A stretch of DNA of 37,779 nucleotides from an uncultured bacterium (GTDB lineage Bacteria; Bacillota; Clostridia; Oscillospirales; CAG-272). Position numbers and translations under genes: made by a program. The stretch spans positions 1-37,779 of the forward strand of contig CASDOQ010000019.1 of the NCBI GenBank assembly GCA_949282345.1, given 5' to 3'. Of the stretch, positions 25,995 through 34,789 are shown piece by piece. The notes under the pieces were generated by a model. The model did no database searches. It was not told the DNA's origin and saw only the letters and a list, made by a program, of their open reading frames with translations. Position 1 is the stretch's first letter. Each line of letters begins with the position of its first letter.

Positions 25995-26038
25995 TCGCCT
26001 TCCCCTGCGATCGCTTTTCCCGAAACTTTGTTTTCTCC

Positions 26039-26070
26039 GCCCCGCGCCAAGTTCGCGCGGGGCTTTTCTT
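26039..26070 (+). terminator. Terminator of the GH109-like gene
   Basis: GCCCCGCGC (26039-26047) pairs perfectly with GCGCGGGGC (26055-26063), followed by TTTTCTTTC. It lies about 45 nt after the stop codon. Confidence 0.93.
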
Positions 26071-26084
26071 TCGTCAAAATCCGC

Positions 26085-26113
26085 TTGCTTTTATGCCGCC
26101 GCAGCGGTATAAT
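26085..26113 (+). promoter_or_regulatory. Promoter of topB
   Basis: TTGCTT (26085-26090), a 17-nt spacer and a perfect TATAAT (26108-26113). The spacer is GC-rich. Confidence 0.75.
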
Positions 26114-26167
26114 GGAAGGGTAGAGAAAAGCCGAAGCCGAAAAAGAGATCGCCGAAAGGAGCGCCCG

Positions 26168-28423
26168 ATGAAACTCATTATTGCCGAAAAGCCTTCCCTG
26201 GCGCGGAACATCACGGCCGGTATCGGAAAAGACGTGCGCCGCCGGGACGGATATTTTGAATGCGGTGAATATCTGGTGAGCTGGGCCTTCGGTCATCTTT
26301 TCTCTCTGGCGGATATCGAAAGTTACCAGGGGATTCCCGCCGGGACGGCAAAATGGCGGATGGAGGGGCTCCCCTGCTTTCCGGAAGAGTTCCGGTTTGA
26401 ATTGCGCCGCGGCGCGGACAAGCAGCCCGACAGCGGGGTCCTGCATCAGTTCCGCACCATTGAAGCCCTCTGCAACCGCGAGGACGTTTCGGAAGTCATC
26501 AACGCCGGAGACGCCGACCGGGAAGGCGAGATCATCGTGCGTACCTGCGTAAAGAATGCTTTACATACAAACAAAAAACTGACGAGGCTGTGGCTTCCAG
26601 ACCAAACACCGGAAACGATTGCCAAAGCACTTTCCGCGCCCGAGGACGAGAGCGGCTACGACCGACTGGCGGACGAGGGCTACGCCCGCACCTTTATCGA
26701 CTGGCTGTACGGCGTGAATCTCACCCGCTACGCTACTCTGAAGACCGGAAAGCTCCTGCGTGTCGGTCGCGTCATCGTTCCGATCGTCAAGGCGATATAC
26801 GACCGGGATATGAGCATCCGGAATTTCGTCCCGGAAAAATACTTTGCGCCGGTAAGCCGGGCGGAAACCGGCAAAACGCCGGTAGAGCTGACCTCCAAAC
26901 GGCATTTTCCCAAAGAGAAGCCCGAGGAAGCCGAAGCCTACTGCGCCGCCCTGAACGCCGCCGGCGCGACCGTCACCGCTCATAAAAGCAAAAAGGATTC
27001 TCTCGCGCCGGGAAAACTCTATTCTCTTTCAAAACTGCAGAACGTCCTCGGGAAAAAATACAAGATGTCGATGTCCGACAGTCTTGAGATCATTCAGAAG
27101 CTCTATGAGGAGGGATATCTCACCTACCCGCGTACCAACTCCGAGTATTTGGCCACGGCGGAAAAGGACAAAGTCAAAGAGATCCTCGCGGGAGTGGCCA
27201 GACTCGGCTATCCCGTCAGGTTCCGCGACGGGAAAAGCATTTTTGACGATTCAAAGATCGAATCGCACTCGGCCCTGACGCCAACCTACCGCATTCCCGA
27301 CCGAAACCGTCTCAGTGAACGCGAAATGCAGGTCTATTCCACGGTCTTTCGCCGCTTCGTGGCAGTCTTCTGCGCGGAGGAATGCCGGGTGGAAAAGACC
27401 GAGATCGAAATCTCGGTCGGAGAGCTCGAAAAGTTTACGCTGAAGGGAACGACCATTCTTGAGCCGGGCTGGACGAAATACGACGACGCCTCGGTAAAAG
27501 ACAAGCTCCTACCGCCCCTTTTGCGCGGCGACCGGGTAGAGATCGCCTTCTCCCCGGCGGAAAAAGAGACTGCCCCTCCGAAACACTACACCATCGAAAC
27601 GCTGAACAACTACCTGAAAAACCCGTTCAAAGAAGAAAAAGCCGCCCGCGCCGAAGCCGAAGGCGAACAGGAAAACCGTGACGATGCGGAAGAATACCGC
27701 GCCATTTTCGAAGGGCTGGAACTCGGCACTGAGGCAACGCGCACGGGGATCATCGACAATGCCAAAAAGAGCGGCTACATTCAGCTGAAAAAAGACGTCT
27801 ACACGATCCTGCCGGACGGGATCTTTCTGATCGAAGCCCTTCTCCGCCTTGGGATCAGCATGGACAAATACAAGACCAGCGAACTGGGACGGGCGCTGAA
27901 ACAGGTCTATCACGGAAAGATCTCGGTCGCTGATTCGGTCGAGTTGGCAAAGGCCGAGATCGCCGAGGTCTTCCGAAAAAAGGAAACGTCATCGGAGCAG
28001 GATACCGATACCGGTCTTTTCGGCGAAGAAGCGGGCCCCTGTCCGCTGTGCGGGGCTCCTGTGCGCCGGACGTCTTTCGGGTACGGTTGCTCCGCCTACC
28101 GGGAGACCGGATGCCGCTTTTCGATCCGCGAAGTCATCTGCGGGCGCGCCGTCCCGATCGCCGCCGTCCGCCGCCTGCTCACGGGGGGCAGCACCGGGGT
28201 ATTGGCGGGATTCGTCTCCCCGAAGACCGGCCGTTCTTTTTCCGCCGCGCTGAAACTCGTGAACGACCGGGCGGAATTTGATTTTTCTGCCGTCCCCCGC
28301 ACGCCGCGCGCACGCCCTGAGGAAACCTACGTCCCCCCACCGGAGGAACCGCCCTACCCTGAAAATCCCCTGCCCGATTTTACAAAAAAATCTTCTTCTT
28401 CGATCATGGAGGCTTCATGCTGA
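26168..28423 (+). CDS. topB: DNA topoisomerase III (type IA)
   Basis: It relaxes and decatenates DNA by cutting one strand. It has 751 residues. The toprim domain starts MKLIIAEKPSLARNITAGIG and holds INAGDADREGEII with the metal-binding acids. The catalytic Tyr320 is in GYLTYPRTNSEYL. TRLWLPDQTPETI and GTEATRTGIIDN are further family blocks. The C-terminus has a four-cysteine finger-like part (CPLCGAP, then CSAYRETGC) followed by a small repeat-like domain (SPKTGRSFSAALKL). The start is chosen at 26168 behind AAAGGAG; the long open frame upstream overlaps the previous gene and is not part of it. The last seven bases overlap the next gene. Confidence 0.95.
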   Translation: MKLIIAEKPSLARNITAGIGKDVRRRDGYFECGEYLVSWAFGHLFSLADIESYQGIPAGTAKWRMEGLPCFPEEFRFELRRGADKQPDSGVLHQFRTIEALCNREDVSEVINAGDADREGEIIVRTCVKNALHTNKKLTRLWLPDQTPETIAKALSAPEDESGYDRLADEGYARTFIDWLYGVNLTRYATLKTGKLLRVGRVIVPIVKAIYDRDMSIRNFVPEKYFAPVSRAETGKTPVELTSKRHFPKEKPEEAEAYCAALNAAGATVTAHKSKKDSLAPGKLYSLSKLQNVLGKKYKMSMSDSLEIIQKLYEEGYLTYPRTNSEYLATAEKDKVKEILAGVARLGYPVRFRDGKSIFDDSKIESHSALTPTYRIPDRNRLSEREMQVYSTVFRRFVAVFCAEECRVEKTEIEISVGELEKFTLKGTTILEPGWTKYDDASVKDKLLPPLLRGDRVEIAFSPAEKETAPPKHYTIETLNNYLKNPFKEEKAARAEAEGEQENRDDAEEYRAIFEGLELGTEATRTGIIDNAKKSGYIQLKKDVYTILPDGIFLIEALLRLGISMDKYKTSELGRALKQVYHGKISVADSVELAKAEIAEVFRKKETSSEQDTDTGLFGEEAGPCPLCGAPVRRTSFGYGCSAYRETGCRFSIREVICGRAVPIAAVRRLLTGGSTGVLAGFVSPKTGRSFSAALKLVNDRAEFDFSAVPRTPRARPEETYVPPPEEPPYPENPLPDFTKKSSSSIMEASC

Positions 28424-29301
28424 CACTCAAAAAAGCCGAACTTTCCGACCTGCCGATCATTCGCCCCTATCTTTTGCATGAGCCCTGCCGGCTGTCGGTT
28501 TACAGCCCCGGCGTTCTCTTTATGTGGCGCGATTATTTTCGCCTTTCCTACGCACTTGCGGAAGACACCCTCCTTTTGAAACTGGCCTATGACGGTATAC
28601 GGGACGGCTATCTTTATCCTCTCGGTACAAACCCCGAACATTTCCTTGCGATCTTAGAAGAAGAGCATCGCAAAAGCCGAGAACCCCTCGTTTTTTCCTC
28701 GCTTTGCGAGCGCGACCGCGACCGCCTGCTTGCCCGTTATCCGGGAGCCGCTGTTACTTCTCTCCGGGAGGAGGCCGACTATCTGTACGAGACCGAAAAA
28801 CTGGCTAGCTTCCCGGGACGAAAATACAGCAGACAGCGCAATCACCTGAACGGCTTCCGCCGCGCATATCCCGACCATACCGTGGACGAATTGCGAGCGT
28901 CCGACGTGCCCGCTCTCCTTGACTTTTTGGAGGAATACAGCCTTCGCCACCCGCATCGCCCTCTGTTTGAAGAAGAGATCGGCATGGTACGCGAGGTGCT
29001 TGAAAACTACGATTTTTACGGCATGACGGGAGCGGTCCTGCGTGCCGGCGGAGAGATCGCCGCCTTCGCCGTCGGGGAAGTGCTCGGCGACACGCTGGAA
29101 GTCCATATTGAAAAGGCCGACACGCGTTTTCCGGGTTCCTATCAGGCCATGGTATCGGGCTTCTGTTCACGCTTTGACCCGGCCGCCGTCCCCTACACCA
29201 ACCGGGAGGACGATATGGGCGACGAGGGATTGCGTTTTTCAAAACTCTCCTATCACCCCGTGGCGCTCTTGGATAAATACACCCTGACCGTCAGGTTCTG
29301 A
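28417..29301 (+). CDS. DUF2156 domain protein (LPG-synthase C-terminal-like)
   Basis: The protein has 294 residues and matches the family of soluble proteins related to the catalytic C-terminal domain of phosphatidylglycerol lysyltransferase (DUF2156, COG4866), which has two GNAT-like halves. Blocks seen are FMWRDYF (about 36-42), KYSRQRNHLNGFRRAYP, VHIEKADTRFPGSYQAM and TNREDDMGDEGLRFSKLSY. The N-terminal membrane part of true lysyltransferases is absent, so lipid modification is not shown; an acyl or aminoacyl transferase function is inferred. Its ATG lies inside the end of topB (ATGCTGA), so it is translated by coupling. The final codons and stop are duplicated 54 nt downstream. Confidence 0.85.
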   Translation: MLTLKKAELSDLPIIRPYLLHEPCRLSVYSPGVLFMWRDYFRLSYALAEDTLLLKLAYDGIRDGYLYPLGTNPEHFLAILEEEHRKSREPLVFSSLCERDRDRLLARYPGAAVTSLREEADYLYETEKLASFPGRKYSRQRNHLNGFRRAYPDHTVDELRASDVPALLDFLEEYSLRHPHRPLFEEEIGMVREVLENYDFYGMTGAVLRAGGEIAAFAVGEVLGDTLEVHIEKADTRFPGSYQAMVSGFCSRFDPAAVPYTNREDDMGDEGLRFSKLSYHPVALLDKYTLTVRF

Positions 29302-29357
29302 CCCTCCCGCTACGTTCCGAGCCGACCGCGTTCCGAGCAGATCGTCAGGTTCTGACC
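29289..29357 (+). repeat. Direct repeat that includes the gene's stop codon
   Basis: CGTCAGGTTCTGACC occurs at 29289-29303 and again at 29343-29357, 54 bases apart. The first copy holds the last codons and TGA of the DUF2156 gene. GTTCCGAGC also occurs twice between them (29314-29322, 29330-29338). GTCAG-GTT-CTGAC can also fold as a small hairpin in each copy. Confidence 0.8.
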
Positions 29358-29439
29358 GCGAATTTTTCCATGCCGATCAAGATCCGAAAAGCCGGATCCG
29401 CACCGCCGGATTGAAGAGGGAACGACGCCGATTTTTCCG

Positions 29440-29472
29440 AACCGCCGTTTTATGCGGCGGTTCTTTTTTTGT
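29440..29472 (+). terminator. Terminator of the topB-DUF2156 transcript
   Basis: AACCGCCG (29440-29447) pairs perfectly with CGGCGGTT (29455-29462), followed by CTTTTTTTG. The stop codon is 138 nt upstream; the gap holds the direct repeat. Confidence 0.92.
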
Positions 29473-29493
29473 TTCCCGAGCGTCCTCCTGACA

Positions 29494-29499
29494 TATACT
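29494..29499 (+). promoter_or_regulatory. Possible -10 box of asnB
   Basis: TATACT lies 24 nt before the asnB start. The best -35 match, TTGTTT, is 19 nt upstream and overlaps the preceding terminator's T-run, so the assignment is weak. The implied leader is only about 18 nt and consists mostly of the ribosome site. Confidence 0.4.
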
Positions 29500-29523
29500 A
29501 AAAAGGAACAGGAGGATTTCATT

Positions 29524-31347
29524 ATGTGTTCTATATGCGGCATTTTTGATTATGAGGACGGACGGCCGAACGACGTCACCTCCATGGGCGGCACGATGAA
29601 GCATCGCGGCCCGGATGCGGACGGCGAATACCGATGCGGTCACGTAGCCTTTCAGCATAACCGTCTGGCGGTCATCGATCCGACCGGCGGCGCACAGCCA
29701 ATGGTGGTCACATACCTTGGCAATGAGTATAGTATTGTTTACAATGGAGAGATTTACAACGCGGAAGAAGTCCGTGCGGAGCTTCTGCGTGCGGGGATCC
29801 GTCCCCGGACGTCCTGCGATACCGAACTGGTGCTCTACTGCTATATCCTATACGGAGAGGAATCCCCCCTCCATCTCAACGGGATCTTTGCCTTTTGCGT
29901 TTACGACCGCACGCGCGACTCGCTTTTCTTCGCGCGCGACCGTCTCGGTGTGAAGCCCCTGTATTATGCCGAATACGGCGGGCGCTTTTATTTTGCTTCG
30001 GAGATCAAGGCGATCTTAGCGGGGAGCGGGATGCCGGCGCGGCTCGATGAGGACGGACTTTTTGAACTCCTCTACCTTTCGCCGGTCACGCAGGTGGGGA
30101 GCGGGATCCTGCGCGGGATCCGCGAGGTGAAGCCGGGGTTCTGCGGGAGCGTCACGCGGCGCGGCCTGCGCCAGCACGCCTATTGGGAACTCACGGTGCG
30201 CGAACATCGCGAGAGCCGGGTGGAGACGATCCTCCACACGCGGGATCTGCTTCTCGATGCCGTCCGCCGTCAGCTTGTCAGCGACGTGCCTCTCTGCACC
30301 TTTCTTTCGGGAGGACTCGATTCCTCGGTCATCACGGCCGTGGCCGCCGGCATTTTCCGCGAGCGGGGAGAACGCCTCTCGACCTATTCCTTTGAATACG
30401 AGGACAACAAAGCATACGCCCCGACCCTCTTTCAGCCGAACCGGGACGATGATTTTGCCGCCTGGCTGGCGTCCGAACTCGGCACCTCCCACACGGTTCT
30501 GACCGCGCCGACCGCGACGGTGGCCGCCCTGTTATCCGAGGCCGCCCTCTACCGCGATATGCCGGGGCAATCCGACATCGATTCCTCGCTCCTCTATTTC
30601 TGCGGGGAGGTCAAGCGCCGGCATACCGTTGCCCTCTCCGGCGAATGTGCCGATGAAATTTTCGGCGGATATCCCTGGTTCTACCGTCACGAGATGCTGG
30701 GGCGCGACGTTTTCCCGTGGATCCACGACAGCGAGGGGCGCGCCTCGCTCTTTACTCCCGAGCTCACCGAAAAACTCCGCGGGACCGAACGCCTGCGCGC
30801 CGTCTGTCGGGAAGCCGTAGCGGCCACGCCGCTCCCGGAGGACGGAGAACGCGAGGAGGATCGTCGCGCGCGGATCGCCACCTGCCTTTCGGTGCGGTAT
30901 TTCATGACCAACCTCCTGAACCGCAAGGACCGCATGAGCATGGCAAGAGGCCTCGAGGTACGGGTTCCGTTTGCCGATCACCGTATATTGGAATATGTGT
31001 ATAACGTCCCGTGGAGTATCAAGTTTGAGGGCGGCGTGGAAAAGGCTCTGCTACGCAACGCCATGCGCGATTATCTGCCCGAGCGCATCCTGACCCGAAA
31101 AAAGAGCCCCTACCCCAAAACGCATAATCCCCGGTATCTCGAACTGGTACGGCAGATGCTGACCGAACGGCTGGCGCGTCCCGAAAGCCCGCTCGCCCCT
31201 CTTCTGCGCCGCGACCGGCTCGAAGAACTCCTGAACGGGAAGGAGGATATCACCTGGTTCGGCCAACTGATGGGGCGGCCGCAGCTGATCGCCTGGCTGA
31301 TCGAGACCGACGCCTGGATGTCGGCCTACCGCGTCACCCTTGTCTGA
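29524..31347 (+). CDS. asnB: Asparagine synthase (glutamine-hydrolysing)
   Basis: It makes asparagine from aspartate, ATP and glutamine. It has 607 residues. After Met, Cys2 is the glutaminase nucleophile (MCSICGIFDYEDG), with GGTMKHRGPDADGE, NRLAVIDP and VYNGEIYNAEE in the class II amidotransferase domain. The synthase domain has the pyrophosphate loop SGGLDSS (262-268), ALSGECADEIFGGYPWFYRH and NRKDRMSMARGLEVRVPFAD. The start is at 29524 behind AGGAGGATTTCATT; translation from further upstream would bury the nucleophile. It stands as a single gene. Confidence 0.96.
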   Translation: MCSICGIFDYEDGRPNDVTSMGGTMKHRGPDADGEYRCGHVAFQHNRLAVIDPTGGAQPMVVTYLGNEYSIVYNGEIYNAEEVRAELLRAGIRPRTSCDTELVLYCYILYGEESPLHLNGIFAFCVYDRTRDSLFFARDRLGVKPLYYAEYGGRFYFASEIKAILAGSGMPARLDEDGLFELLYLSPVTQVGSGILRGIREVKPGFCGSVTRRGLRQHAYWELTVREHRESRVETILHTRDLLLDAVRRQLVSDVPLCTFLSGGLDSSVITAVAAGIFRERGERLSTYSFEYEDNKAYAPTLFQPNRDDDFAAWLASELGTSHTVLTAPTATVAALLSEAALYRDMPGQSDIDSSLLYFCGEVKRRHTVALSGECADEIFGGYPWFYRHEMLGRDVFPWIHDSEGRASLFTPELTEKLRGTERLRAVCREAVAATPLPEDGEREEDRRARIATCLSVRYFMTNLLNRKDRMSMARGLEVRVPFADHRILEYVYNVPWSIKFEGGVEKALLRNAMRDYLPERILTRKKSPYPKTHNPRYLELVRQMLTERLARPESPLAPLLRRDRLEELLNGKEDITWFGQLMGRPQLIAWLIETDAWMSAYRVTLV

Positions 31348-31362
31348 ACCCGGCGCGCCCCC

Positions 31363-31398
31363 GGCACTTTCAAACCTTTCTGTCAATTCGAAAGTGCC
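31363..31398 (+). terminator. Hairpin after asnB, possible terminator
   Basis: GGCACTTTC (31363-31371) pairs perfectly with GAAAGTGCC (31390-31398) around an 18-base loop. Only CGCTTCTCCTT follows, not a T-run, so it may be a weak or factor-assisted terminator or an mRNA 3'-end stabiliser. Confidence 0.5.
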
Positions 31399-31407
31399 CG
31401 CTTCTCC

Positions 31408-31437
31408 TTGACTTTTCCGCCCGGGATGTGCTATACT
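31408..31437 (+). promoter_or_regulatory. Promoter of the deacylase-oxidoreductase pair
   Basis: TTGACT (31408-31413), an 18-nt spacer and TATACT (31432-31437): 5 of 6 matches in each box. Confidence 0.75.
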
Positions 31438-31498
31438 TTTCCTTGAATACGGCGGGAGATCCCAGGCGCCCCGCCGGGAATCAAGAGGAAAACGAAAG

Positions 31499-32002
31499 AT
31501 GTCTATTCAGAGAGTACGGGAGTACCTGTCCGGCTTCGGCGCGGAGGACAGGATCCTTGAATTCAACGTTTCGAGCGCGACAGTGGAACTGGCCGCGGCG
31601 GCCCTCGGCTGTGAGGGAGCGCGCATTGCAAAGACCCTCTCCTTCCGTCTGCCGGACGGTGTCATTCTGATCGTTATGGCCGGCGACGCCAAGATCGACA
31701 ATCACAAATACAAAGCACGCTTTGCGACAAAGGCAAAAATGCTCACCCCGGATGAGGTCGAGGCCGACGTCGGGCACGCCGTCGGCGGGGTATGCCCCTT
31801 CGCCGTCAATCCGGGTGTGCGCATCTTTCTTGACGAAAGCCTGCGGCGGTTTGAGACGGTTTTTCCGGCCTGCGGCTCCTCCAACAGCGCCATTGAACTG
31901 ACCCCGGCGGAACTTGAAAGATTCTCCGGCCCCTGCGAATGGATCGACGTTGGAAAACTGCCCGAACAGGCAGAAACCCCGACCGCCGGCATCCACGCAT
32001 AA
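31499..32002 (+). CDS. YbaK/EbsC-type aminoacyl-tRNA deacylase
   Basis: The protein has 167 residues. Proteins of this family hydrolyse mischarged tRNA, such as Cys-tRNA-Pro or Ala-tRNA-Pro. The catalytic-site Lys45 is in RIAKTLSF, the substrate loop is GGVCPF (96-101, family pattern GGxxPF), and GDAKIDNHKYKARF is in the family position. It stands alone rather than being fused to proline-tRNA ligase, so it acts in trans. GAGGAAAACGAAAG precedes the ATG. The next gene follows after 17 nt and is probably on the same transcript. Which tRNA it edits cannot be told from sequence. Confidence 0.92.
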   Translation: MSIQRVREYLSGFGAEDRILEFNVSSATVELAAAALGCEGARIAKTLSFRLPDGVILIVMAGDAKIDNHKYKARFATKAKMLTPDEVEADVGHAVGGVCPFAVNPGVRIFLDESLRRFETVFPACGSSNSAIELTPAELERFSGPCEWIDVGKLPEQAETPTAGIHA

Positions 32003-32019
32003 AAGAGAGGAGAAATACG

Positions 32020-33231
32020 GTGGAATATATTCGTGAAGAGCTAAATACCCCCGTAACAAACGAATGCGACGTATTGGTGGTCGGCGGAGGCGTTGCCGGT
32101 ATCGCGGCGGCGCTGGCGGCCGCACGGCACGGGGCTCGCGTCATCCTTTGCGAGCGCGGCTTCCTGCTCGGCGGTCTGGCAACGGCCGGGCTGGTGACCA
32201 TCTATCTGCCGCTCTGCGACGGGTTCGGGCGGCAGGTCTCTTTCGGCCTTGCGGAGGAACTGCTCCGCCTTTCGATCCGGGACGAAAAAATACCGACCCG
32301 TGGCGTTCCCAACTGGATCGACAGTTCTGACCCCGCCGGAAGGACCGAAAAAACGCCGCGCTTTGAAGTCGACTTCAACCCGCAATTCTTTGCGATCGCG
32401 GCAGAGGAAGCCCTGGTCGACGCCGGGGTGCGCATCCTGTACGGCACCACCGTCGTTGCCGCCCTGACCGAAAACAGCCGGATAAAGACCGTCATGACCG
32501 AGAACAAATCCGGCCGGCAGGCCATCTCGGTTTCTTCCTGCGTGGATGCCTCCGGCGACTGCGACCTCGCCGTATACGCCGGCGCGCCGGTCTATGACCG
32601 CGGCGGAAACAATATGCTTGCCGCCTGGTACTACTTCCTGCAAAACGGGCAGAACCGCTTGCAGATGCTCGGGCAGGCCGATATCCCGGATGAAGACAGA
32701 AACGAAAAAGACCCGGTGACGCCGCTCGGCGGACGTAGTTTTGACGGGAGCAATGCCCTTGACCTTTCTGACTTTATGGTTCTCTCCCACCGAGAGCTGA
32801 AAAAGCATCTGCGCGCCAAAGAGGCCGCCGCGGGCAAGCCCGTGAGCCTGACCGGCATAGCCACTATACCGCAGGTGCGCATGACCCGTCACCTCATCGG
32901 GAAATACACGCCGGATGCCACCGAGATGCACCGCGAATTTCCGGATTCCGTCGGACTGGTGTCCGACTGGCGGAAGCGCGGCCCGGTTTATGAGGTCCCC
33001 TTCCGCTGCCTCTATTCGGCATCCGTGAAAAACCTCGCCTGCGCGGGACGCTGTGTTTCGGCAGACGGAAATATGTGGGATATCCTCCGGGTCATCCCCT
33101 GTTGCGCCGTTACCGGGCAGGCCGCCGGAACCGCCGCCGCTCTCTCGGATGATTTTACTACCCTGGATATGACCCGCTTGCAAAAGGCTCTGCGGCAGGA
33201 CGGGGTCGTTCTGCACGAGGGCGACCTCTGA
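32020..33231 (+). CDS. FAD-dependent oxidoreductase (FAD_oxidored type), GTG start
   Basis: The protein has 403 residues. The dinucleotide-binding motif VVGGGVAGIAAALAAARHG (about 21-39) is followed by the flavin-contacting GGLATAGLVTIY. The C-terminal flavin motif is AGRCVSADGNMWDILR with AVTGQAAGTAAA. This is the pattern of the PF12831 FAD_oxidored family, whose members are mostly uncharacterised; the substrate is unknown. The start is GTG at 32020 because GAGAGGAG lies 7 nt before it and no ATG is near; the frame upstream runs inside the previous gene. It forms a two-gene unit with the deacylase. No Fe-S cluster motif is visible. Confidence 0.88.
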   Translation: MEYIREELNTPVTNECDVLVVGGGVAGIAAALAAARHGARVILCERGFLLGGLATAGLVTIYLPLCDGFGRQVSFGLAEELLRLSIRDEKIPTRGVPNWIDSSDPAGRTEKTPRFEVDFNPQFFAIAAEEALVDAGVRILYGTTVVAALTENSRIKTVMTENKSGRQAISVSSCVDASGDCDLAVYAGAPVYDRGGNNMLAAWYYFLQNGQNRLQMLGQADIPDEDRNEKDPVTPLGGRSFDGSNALDLSDFMVLSHRELKKHLRAKEAAAGKPVSLTGIATIPQVRMTRHLIGKYTPDATEMHREFPDSVGLVSDWRKRGPVYEVPFRCLYSASVKNLACAGRCVSADGNMWDILRVIPCCAVTGQAAGTAAALSDDFTTLDMTRLQKALRQDGVVLHEGDL

Positions 33232-33272
33232 TTCTTCCCGGCAGGGATCGCATACCCCGGAGCCTCTATTTC

Positions 33273-33304
33273 AAAAGGCGGTGCGAAAATTCGCACCGCC
33301 TGAT
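33273..33304. terminator. Bidirectional terminator
   Basis: GGCGGTGCG (33277-33285) pairs perfectly with CGCACCGCC (33292-33300). AAAA precedes it, giving TTTT on the minus strand, and TGATTTAATTTT follows on the plus strand. It separates the rightward oxidoreductase from the leftward PfoR-like gene. Confidence 0.88.
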
Positions 33305-33353
33305 TTAATTTTCCGCATGGCAGAGCGTCCGGCGCCCGCCGTGCGGTCTTTTT

Positions 33354-34430
33354 TTAGGAAAGCGTCATATCCCCTTCCCGGATCCAGCCGATCCGGCGCA
33401 AAATCCAACAGAAGAAGAGGGAAAGCAGAGCCGGAAGCACAAAGCAGATCAGAAGAAGTCCCAGCCAGTCGAGCACGCCGACCGTCCCGGGGTATTCCCC
33501 GCCGTACCAACCGAGGATCATCCCCACCGGGCCGAGAAGGCCGCAGGTTCCCATCCCGGAATTGATAGCCGCCCCATACATCTGCATTCCGAAAACACAG
33601 GCGGCAAGCGGCCCCGTGATCATCGAAGCGAGCGTAGGCGGGATCCAGATACGCGGATTTTTGATAATATTGGGCATCTGGAGCATACTGGTACCGATCC
33701 CCTGCGAAAGCAGTCCGCCGAACCGGTTCTCGCGGAAACTCATGACCGCAAATCCAACCATCTGCGCACAGCAACCGGCCACCGCCGCGCCGCCCGCAAG
33801 GGCGAGGCCTTCCCCGCCGCCGTTGGCACCCGTGAGAAGGAGCGCCGCGCAGATCGCCGCAGAACTGATGGGGAGGGTCAGGGCGATTCCGATCACCGCC
33901 GAAACGATCACCCCCATGACGAAGGGCTGTTGAAGCATCGCCCATCCGATAAAGGAACCGATATAACTGACGAGCTGACCGATATAACCGGCAAGCAGGA
34001 GCGAAAGACAGCCGCCGACAAAAACCGTCACAAACGGCGTCACCACGATGTCCACCGGGGTCTCCTTGGAGACCGCTTTCCCGAATTCTACCGCCACGAT
34101 CGTCATAAGGAGAACCGCCAGCGGACCGCCGGCGCCCCCCTCTGCATTGGCCATGAACCCGACGAGCGCAGAAGAGTAAATGACGAGGGGAGGCGCTTTC
34201 AGCGCATAGGCAATGGCAACCGCCATCGCAGGTCCGGCCGCCTTTGCGCCGTACGCGCCGATGCGGGCGAAGAAAGAAAGACCGGGAATCAACCCGAGCG
34301 CATTGAAAATCGTACCGATGAGGAGCGAGCCGAAAAGGCCGAGCGCCATGGCTCCGAGCGCATCGATCCCGTATCGCTTTGCCGAAAAAACGATATCCTT
34401 CCGTGCAAGGAAGGCCTTGAATTTTGCCAT
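33354..34430 (-). CDS. PfoR-like membrane protein (PTS_EIIC_2 family)
   Basis: The protein has 358 residues with about nine or ten hydrophobic segments. The blocks YGIDALGAMALGLFGSLLIG, ETPVDIVVTPFVTVFVGG, ANAEGGAGGPLAV, QPFVMGVIVSAVIG and PNIIKNPRIWIPPTLASMI fit the PTS system EIIC-like family PF13303, which includes PfoR, named for an effect on perfringolysin production in Clostridium perfringens. No EIIA or EIIB gene is near, so sugar transport is not shown. Its ribosome site is CGGAGGCAGAT. It lies alone between its own promoter and a bidirectional terminator. Confidence 0.88.
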   Translation of the reverse strand: MAKFKAFLARKDIVFSAKRYGIDALGAMALGLFGSLLIGTIFNALGLIPGLSFFARIGAYGAKAAGPAMAVAIAYALKAPPLVIYSSALVGFMANAEGGAGGPLAVLLMTIVAVEFGKAVSKETPVDIVVTPFVTVFVGGCLSLLLAGYIGQLVSYIGSFIGWAMLQQPFVMGVIVSAVIGIALTLPISSAAICAALLLTGANGGGEGLALAGGAAVAGCCAQMVGFAVMSFRENRFGGLLSQGIGTSMLQMPNIIKNPRIWIPPTLASMITGPLAACVFGMQMYGAAINSGMGTCGLLGPVGMILGWYGGEYPGTVGVLDWLGLLLICFVLPALLSLFFCWILRRIGWIREGDMTLS

Positions 34431-34459
34431 ATCTGCCTCCGTTTTTCAGAATTTCTCTC

Positions 34460-34488
34460 AGTATACCATTTTCCCTTGCGTTTGTAAA
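34460..34488 (-). promoter_or_regulatory. Promoter of the PfoR-like gene
   Basis: On the minus strand TTTACA (34488-34483), a 17-nt spacer and TATACT (34465-34460): 5 of 6 matches in each box, 29 nt before the ATG. Confidence 0.8.
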
Positions 34489-34789
34489 GAGAAACAGAAA
34501 AAATCCCTCGCCTTTTTTCGCCGAAGGCGCAGGCAAAAACCAAGCCATACGCGAAAGATCTTTCCCGGCACTCTTCAATTCGGCAAAAAATTTCTGTCGG
34601 ATCTCCGCCCTCCCTGCCGCATCGGGTCGGATATGTCCACCGTTCTTTTTGCGTTCACATTCTGTTTACGGCGGAACCCGACCGAAACCGCCGCCCTTCG
34701 GCAGTTTTCCCGATGAGCCGACGCGATGCGAATCCTGCGTTTTGCCGAAAAAGCCGCGTATTTTGTGATGCATGCCGGCCTCTCGCGCA
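34489..34789. other. Gene-free stretch
   Basis: There are about 300 bases between the PfoR-like promoter and the terminator of the next leftward gene. Short frames are open on both strands but lack ribosome sites and family likeness. I see no convincing RNA structure or repeat here. Confidence 0.5.

Noticed and set aside
25667..26167. N-terminal extension of topB by 167 codons
   Set aside because: It overlaps the GH109-like gene in another frame and crosses a strong terminator and the topB promoter; the family start is at 26168.
34489..34789. Small genes in the gap (several open frames of 60-90 codons)
   Set aside because: No ribosome sites, no family likeness and codon use unlike neighbours.
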